The notes under the pieces: generated by a model
Seen by the model: the letters and a program-made list of their open reading frames with translations, nothing else
Told to the model about the DNA's origin: nothing
Database searches by the model: none
Position numbers and translations under genes: made by a program
Part shown: in pieces, positions 59,448-64,000 of the stretch
Position numbering within the stretch: the stretch's first letter is position 1
Layout: each line of letters starts with the position of its first letter
DNA from: Mucilaginibacter sp. MD40
Lineage (GTDB): Bacteria; Bacteroidota; Bacteroidia; Sphingobacteriales; Sphingobacteriaceae
Assembly: GCF_002288635.1 (NCBI RefSeq)
Contig: NZ_NRSW01000001.1
Span: 2,561,852-2,625,851 of the forward strand
Direction of reading: 5' to 3'
Length of the DNA stretch: 64,000 nucleotides

Positions 59448-61406
59448 TTACTTGAGCATTGTTACTTTTTGTGTTGATGCTACGGCATCCGGGTCAGAAG
59501 CCAGTTCAACCATATTGGTCACTTCATCAAGTACCGCTTCAGACGAACCTGAATAGCCCACATATTTAAACCGGATGTTACCATTTTTATCAATTACAAA
59601 TTTGGTAGGTATACCATCAACCTTAAATTGAGATACTACTTTTGACTGTCGTCCGTCTTCCCCCTTTTCATCCATTAACACATGGAAAGTATACTTATTG
59701 TCGGCAATAAATTTTTGCACGTTTGGCTGGTAATTATCGCCATTCTCCCAGGTATCAATAAACAGGAATTTCACGTTATCATTGTCTTTAAACTTGTTTA
59801 CAGCCATTTGCATACCGGGGAAAGAGGCCTTACAAGGGCCGCACCAGGTAGCCCAAAAATCAACTACAACAACTTTTCCTTTTAAACTGGCCAGTGATAC
59901 CTCTTTACCATCAAAGTCTTTTAAAGCAAACGCTGGTGCAGGTGTATTGATCATATCTTTTATGAACTTATCTTTGGCTTTTAGCTCTTTTTGCTTTTCA
60001 ATACCAGCAAGGTATTCTTTGTAGCCCGCTTCGCTGCCTTTACTTTTTGTATAAGCTATAGCCAATTGGGCCTTAAGGGCATCGGTACTTTTGCCATTTA
60101 ATATGGTTTTTTCTATTACCTCTTTTGCTTTCGCGTATTGCCCATTAGCATTTAATATAGTAGCATAATGCTCATTTATCTCAGCATCCTGGCCTTTCAT
60201 GGCATCATAAACGCTTTGTTCATACTTAAGTGCTTCTTTAAATTTGCCCTGTTTATTAAGAATATAGGCATAAGTATCGGCAAACATGTTGTAAGTAGAA
60301 CGGTTATTCTCCATCAGCTGTGCCGGCGACATATACATACCGCTAAACTTGCCGGCTTTGTATTGCTCATCCAAGATATCTAAGGATTCTTTAGATAATG
60401 CTGCAGCTTCATCAAGCTTTTCACCCTTTTCGGCCCAGTTCCAAGCAACACTATTTAAACCTGAAGCTAAGGCCGATTTATTTTTGATCTGCGCGGCCCA
60501 ATCTTTGTATTTAGCAATATTACCGGCATTTAAGTATGCTCCTGCCAACTGCACCCTAAAATTATCCTGTATCGTATTTTCCTCTGATTTTTCAGGAAAT
60601 TTAGCAATATACTTTTTGTAAAGCTCTTCCTTTTTAACAAGGTCCTTTTCGTTATGGAACTCTGTCCCTAAAACATTTTTTGCGACCTCGCCATCAGGAA
60701 ATTTAGCGGCAACAATAGTGCTTAAAGAATCAGCTTGTTTTATCTTACGTGTACGCAAAAACAAATTATACGCAAGTGTAAGATCAGCCTCAGTGGTGCT
60801 TTGCGCTAATTGCTGCATCTTGGCGCTGTAAGCTGCTTTGTCGGCCGCGTCCTTAGACATGGCTAACATAGACCAATAATTAGCCTCAAAATCTTTCTTA
60901 CTTTGCGGGTAATTGGCAAACTCCTGTTTATATAAATTCAAGGCCTCAGGCACATTGGTTTTTATACCCGAGAAATAAGCGCCCATACCACTACCTATCA
61001 GGTATGCCTTCATCCCGTTGGCACCCTCCACTGGTTTATTGGCTTTATCATATACCAGGTAAACGTAACCATTATCGTCATTGGTGTCAACGATGCTTGC
61101 ACTGCTGAGCTTTACAAATAAGGCTTTAGTATTAGCCGGTACAATAAAATCACCTTTAAGCTCATCACCGGCCTTTTTAAGCTCTATATCACTCACCGGG
61201 AATTTTTTATTATCTAAAAAATAAACGGATGCTTTAATATCACTCTTACCTTCCAGGGGCGTCCCTGTTGCGTTATAGTTAAGGCTTATTTTTTCTCCTG
61301 GTGAGGGAGTATCATCAGACAACCGGAGATGCTTTGCAGACTGTGCAAAGCTGTAATTCATCAACAAAACAGCCGGTATGGTTAAAAGGAGGTTTGGTTT
61401 TTTCAT
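59448..61406 (-). CDS. TlpA-family thioredoxin-like protein with TPR-like repeats
   Basis: About 652 residues from the ATG at 61406 (KKPNLLLTIPAVLLMNYSFAQ signal peptide); a TTG upstream is less likely. A beta-rich N-terminal domain is followed by a helical repeat region (roughly residues 150-470, TPR-like). A C-terminal thioredoxin domain carries WCGPC with Cys522 and Cys525 and the cis-Pro in GIPTKF. Exported TlpA/ResA-type proteins reduce periplasmic disulfides in Bacteroidota. The substrate is unknown. Convergent with the LOG-family gene. Confidence 0.88.
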   Translation of the reverse strand: MKKPNLLLTIPAVLLMNYSFAQSAKHLRLSDDTPSPGEKISLNYNATGTPLEGKSDIKASVYFLDNKKFPVSDIELKKAGDELKGDFIVPANTKALFVKLSSASIVDTNDDNGYVYLVYDKANKPVEGANGMKAYLIGSGMGAYFSGIKTNVPEALNLYKQEFANYPQSKKDFEANYWSMLAMSKDAADKAAYSAKMQQLAQSTTEADLTLAYNLFLRTRKIKQADSLSTIVAAKFPDGEVAKNVLGTEFHNEKDLVKKEELYKKYIAKFPEKSEENTIQDNFRVQLAGAYLNAGNIAKYKDWAAQIKNKSALASGLNSVAWNWAEKGEKLDEAAALSKESLDILDEQYKAGKFSGMYMSPAQLMENNRSTYNMFADTYAYILNKQGKFKEALKYEQSVYDAMKGQDAEINEHYATILNANGQYAKAKEVIEKTILNGKSTDALKAQLAIAYTKSKGSEAGYKEYLAGIEKQKELKAKDKFIKDMINTPAPAFALKDFDGKEVSLASLKGKVVVVDFWATWCGPCKASFPGMQMAVNKFKDNDNVKFLFIDTWENGDNYQPNVQKFIADNKYTFHVLMDEKGEDGRQSKVVSQFKVDGIPTKFVIDKNGNIRFKYVGYSGSSEAVLDEVTNMVELASDPDAVASTQKVTMLK

Positions 61407-61514
61407 GGCAACTATAATTTTAGTCAATTTAATTATTTAGTGTATTAACTTCCAAATATTTATCTTAAAATTAATATGGCTCAAGCGGAAAAAATATTGT
61501 TTCTTTAGCTTTTT

Positions 61515-62780
61515 ATGGACGCGCAATTACAACCTAAAAAGAAAAAAGCTGCCCTTAGCTTTATTTTTGTAACCCTACTTATTGATGTTATCGGCTTTGC
61601 TATTATCATCCCTGTTTTTCCTAAATTGATAGAGGGGCTTATACATAGTGGAATTAGTGAGGCTACCCGCTATTCGGGCTATTTACTTATGGCCTATTCC
61701 GTTATGCAATTCCTGTTTTCGCCATTGGTAGGTAATTTAAGCGATAAATATGGGCGAAGGCCGGTGTTATTGTTTTCTTTATTAGGTTTTGGTGTTGATT
61801 ATCTTTTCCTGGCATTTGCTAAAACCATTTGGCTATTGTTTGTAGGGCGTGTTATAGCGGGTATCACCGGGGCAAGTTTTACTACCGCTTCGGCTTACAT
61901 TGCCGACGTAAGCGAGCCTGAGAAAAGAGCACAGAACTTTGGTATGATAGGCGTTGCTTTTGGCCTTGGATTTATTATAGGCCCGGTTATAGGTGGTATA
62001 CTCGGTAAAATGGACACACATTACCCCTTTTACGCGGCGGCGGCACTTGCCTTGCTCAACGCCGCATATGGTTTCTTTATATTACCCGAATCGCTTGACA
62101 AAGAACACCGCCGTGAATTGGACCTGTCACGGGCCAATCCGCTTGGCTCCCTGCTACAGCTGAAAAAATATCCAGCCATATTTGGCCTGGCCGCCTGCCT
62201 GTTTGTGGTATACTTTGCAGGGCATGCCGTACAAAGTGTGTGGACTTTTTATACAATGGAAAAGTTTCATTGGGATGAAGATACCGTTGGCTATTCTCTT
62301 GGCTTTATTGGCCTGTTGATAGCCGCGGTACAGGGTGGCTTGATACGTGTTGCCATACCAAAATTGGGGCAGGAACGCAGCGTTTGGCTGGGGTTGGTAC
62401 TTTATGGCATAGGCATGTTGTTGTTTGGCCTTGCCAACAAAAGCTGGATGATGTTTGCCTTTATGATCCCTTATTCATTAGGTGGCATATGCGGCCCTGC
62501 CCTGCAAGGTGTTATGAGTAACGAAGTGCCTAAAAATGAACAGGGTGAATTACAGGGCGGCCTTACCAGTTTAATGAGCCTGAGCTCTGTGTTCGGCCCT
62601 GGCTTTATGACCTACATTTTTTATTATTTCACTAATAAAAACGCGCCTGTACAACTACCCGGCGCCCCATATTTCATCGCCTCGTTTTTAATGTTTGTAA
62701 GCGCGTTGCTTGCCGTACGCAGCTTTAAAAAAACGAAACAATCTGATGATAAATCTTATTATACCGGCAGCATACATTAA
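61515..62780 (+). CDS. MFS transporter, TetA-like (first of a tandem pair)
   Basis: A 421-residue 12-helix major facilitator. Motif A is [14 protein letters not shown] after helix 2, and the antiporter motif C-like segment [13 protein letters not shown] lies in helix 5. It is of the drug:proton antiporter type related to TetA; Bacteroidota have many such efflux proteins without known drug. Its neighbour 6 bp downstream is a clear paralogue. Confidence 0.9.
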   Translation: MDAQLQPKKKKAALSFIFVTLLIDVIGFAIIIPVFPKLIEGLIHSGISEATRYSGYLLMAYSVMQFLFSPLVGNLSDKYGRRPVLLFSLLGFGVDYLFLAFAKTIWLLFVGRVIAGITGASFTTASAYIADVSEPEKRAQNFGMIGVAFGLGFIIGPVIGGILGKMDTHYPFYAAAALALLNAAYGFFILPESLDKEHRRELDLSRANPLGSLLQLKKYPAIFGLAACLFVVYFAGHAVQSVWTFYTMEKFHWDEDTVGYSLGFIGLLIAAVQGGLIRVAIPKLGQERSVWLGLVLYGIGMLLFGLANKSWMMFAFMIPYSLGGICGPALQGVMSNEVPKNEQGELQGGLTSLMSLSSVFGPGFMTYIFYYFTNKNAPVQLPGAPYFIASFLMFVSALLAVRSFKKTKQSDDKSYYTGSIH

Positions 62781-62786
62781 CCGCAC

Positions 62787-64000
62787 ATGACCAAACCCGC
62801 CCAACACGGCAAAGCTGCTTTAGGATTCATATTCGTTACTATCTTTATTGATGTACTTGGTTTAGGTATTATTATACCCGTGCTACCTAAATTATTGGAG
62901 CAATTAGGACATGTTGACATTAGTACCGCCAGCCAGTACAGCGGTTGGTTAACGTTTACTTACGCTACCATGCAGTTTATTTTTGCGCCGGTGCTGGGTA
63001 ACCTTAGCGATAAGGTAGGCCGCCGCCCGGTTTTGTTAGTATCATTAGTTGGCTTTGGGATAGACTATGCCTTAATGGCTTTTGCTCCTACTATATTATG
63101 GTTATTTGTGGGAAGGTTCATAGCCGGTATAGCCGGCGCCAGTACTACAACGGCAACAGCATATATCGCTGATGTAAGTACAGGAGATAAACGTGCGGCT
63201 AATTTCGGATTAATTGGTGCCGCAACAGGTTTAGGTTTTATATTAGGCATAGGACTGGGTGGCTTTTTAAGCGGTGTATGGATAAGATTACCTTTTATTG
63301 TAGCCGCGTCCCTGGCTTTATTGAATGCCGCTTACGGATATTTTGTGCTTCCCGAATCTTTATCTTTAAGAAACCGCAGGGCCTTTCAATGGAAACGGGC
63401 CAACCCGGTAGGTTCTTTATTACGCCTGCGCAACTATTCACGTGCGGTAAGTACTTTAATTACCGCCTATACCATTGTTTACATAGCTCAAAAAGCAGTA
63501 GAAAGCGTGTTACCTTTTTATGTAATAGAAAAATTCCAATGGACCACTTACAGCATTGGTGCGCTGGGCATATTCATTGGCGCGCTCATAGCTGGTATAC
63601 AAGGAGGATTTGTACGCTGGACCATCCCTAAATTTGGCTTGCAGAAAAACATTATGGCTGGGATAGCCTTTTACGGGATAGGTTTATTAATGATATCCCT
63701 AATCAATGTTGGCTGGATGATGTATTTGTGTATGATACCTTATTGCCTGGGGGGTATAGGTGGCACAGCGCTACAGGGCTTCATCTCTGACCGTGTGCCT
63801 GCAAATGAACAAGGAGAACTCCAGGGTGCATTAACCAGTTTGGTAAGCATAACCACAGTAATAGGCCCGCTTTTGATGACCTCCGTATTCCACCACTTTA
63901 CCGAGAAGGGAGCGGCTATATATTTCCCGGGCGCACCCTTTCTTTTAGGCGCCATACTCATGTTTATTAGCGTGGTATTAACTTTAAGAAGTTTTAAAGG
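62787..64000 (+). CDS. MFS transporter, TetA-like (second of the pair), cut by window end
   Basis: Starts at the ATG at 62787 and reads open through 404 codons to the window edge, so it has no stop here. The sequence parallels the first copy: [73 protein letters not shown]. The last residues visible (LTLRSFK) align with LAVRSFK near the first copy's end, so only a short C-terminus is missing. Tandem duplication of an efflux gene. Confidence 0.9.
   Translation, partial: MTKPAQHGKAALGFIFVTIFIDVLGLGIIIPVLPKLLEQLGHVDISTASQYSGWLTFTYATMQFIFAPVLGNLSDKVGRRPVLLVSLVGFGIDYALMAFAPTILWLFVGRFIAGIAGASTTTATAYIADVSTGDKRAANFGLIGAATGLGFILGIGLGGFLSGVWIRLPFIVAASLALLNAAYGYFVLPESLSLRNRRAFQWKRANPVGSLLRLRNYSRAVSTLITAYTIVYIAQKAVESVLPFYVIEKFQWTTYSIGALGIFIGALIAGIQGGFVRWTIPKFGLQKNIMAGIAFYGIGLLMISLINVGWMMYLCMIPYCLGGIGGTALQGFISDRVPANEQGELQGALTSLVSITTVIGPLLMTSVFHHFTEKGAAIYFPGAPFLLGAILMFISVVLTLRSFK

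Noticed and set aside
1..64000. CRISPR array, insertion sequence, prophage or polysaccharide utilisation SusC/SusD pair
   Set aside because: I looked for spaced repeats, transposase motifs, phage structural genes and TonB/SusD pairs and found none.

Overview
The window reads as a chromosomal segment of a Bacteroidota bacterium, most likely Sphingobacteriaceae and close to Mucilaginibacter or Pedobacter. This is inferred from the gene families (DUF4251, DUF3820, FtsX/MacB permease clusters, GH125 plus DUF4965, short 286-residue primary sigma factor, TlpA-type lipoprotein-like thioredoxin), from TAnnTTTG-type -7 promoter elements, and from the near absence of Shine-Dalgarno sequences. Coding density is high and no gap between genes exceeds about 250 bp. 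I see no rRNA, tRNA, CRISPR array, insertion sequence or prophage.

Layout. 1-2.3 kb: a tightly overlapped minus-strand unit for free methionine-R-sulfoxide reductase, a small alpha/beta hydrolase and alkyladenine DNA glycosylase, followed by a PPOX-type flavin-barrel protein. 2.4-7.2 kb: CrtA-like protein, GT2 glycosyltransferase, WbqC-like protein, CorA channel, DUF3820 protein and MBL hydrolase. 7.3-11.3 kb: an exported GH125 mannosidase and DUF4965 glycosidase-like operon. 11.5-26.4 kb: an efflux-type locus with an HlyD adaptor, a MacB/LolD-type ATPase and four tandem paralogous FtsX/MacB permeases, divergent from a sigma-54 response regulator and an NtrY-like kinase. The RNA around the ATPase gene carries complementary CCTCC/GGAGG blocks that could form alternative structures.

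26.5-35.7 kb: htpG, two small proteins, a Tat-exported isomerase-like protein, and a four-gene operon (RidA, D-threonine aldolase-like, M19 dipeptidase, large glucosidase-like protein) closed by a strong terminator. 35.8-41.0 kb: an envelope locus with two outer-membrane barrels, a vanadium-haloperoxidase-like PAP2 lipoprotein and an internally duplicated DoxX-like membrane protein. 41.1-50 kb: methyltransferase, MBL hydrolase, primary sigma factor, endonuclease V, a small membrane protein with an ABC ATPase, PhzF-like protein and SMC. 50-64 kb: S41 protease, a LolD-like ATPase/unknown/HAD-like operon, sucC, YceI, Sua5-type protein, an isolated trpA, sodium:solute symporter, LOG-family protein, TlpA-like thioredoxin, and two tandem TetA-like MFS transporters, the second cut by the window end.

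Most of the window is ordinary core genome. The items I rate most worth a second look are the four-permease efflux locus with its candidate RNA switch, the haloperoxidase/DoxX envelope operon with a long inverted repeat, the HAD-like protein whose catalytic Asp is Glu, the minimal membrane protein plus ABC ATPase pair, and two convergent gene pairs that interlock through the same TTATAA palindrome.
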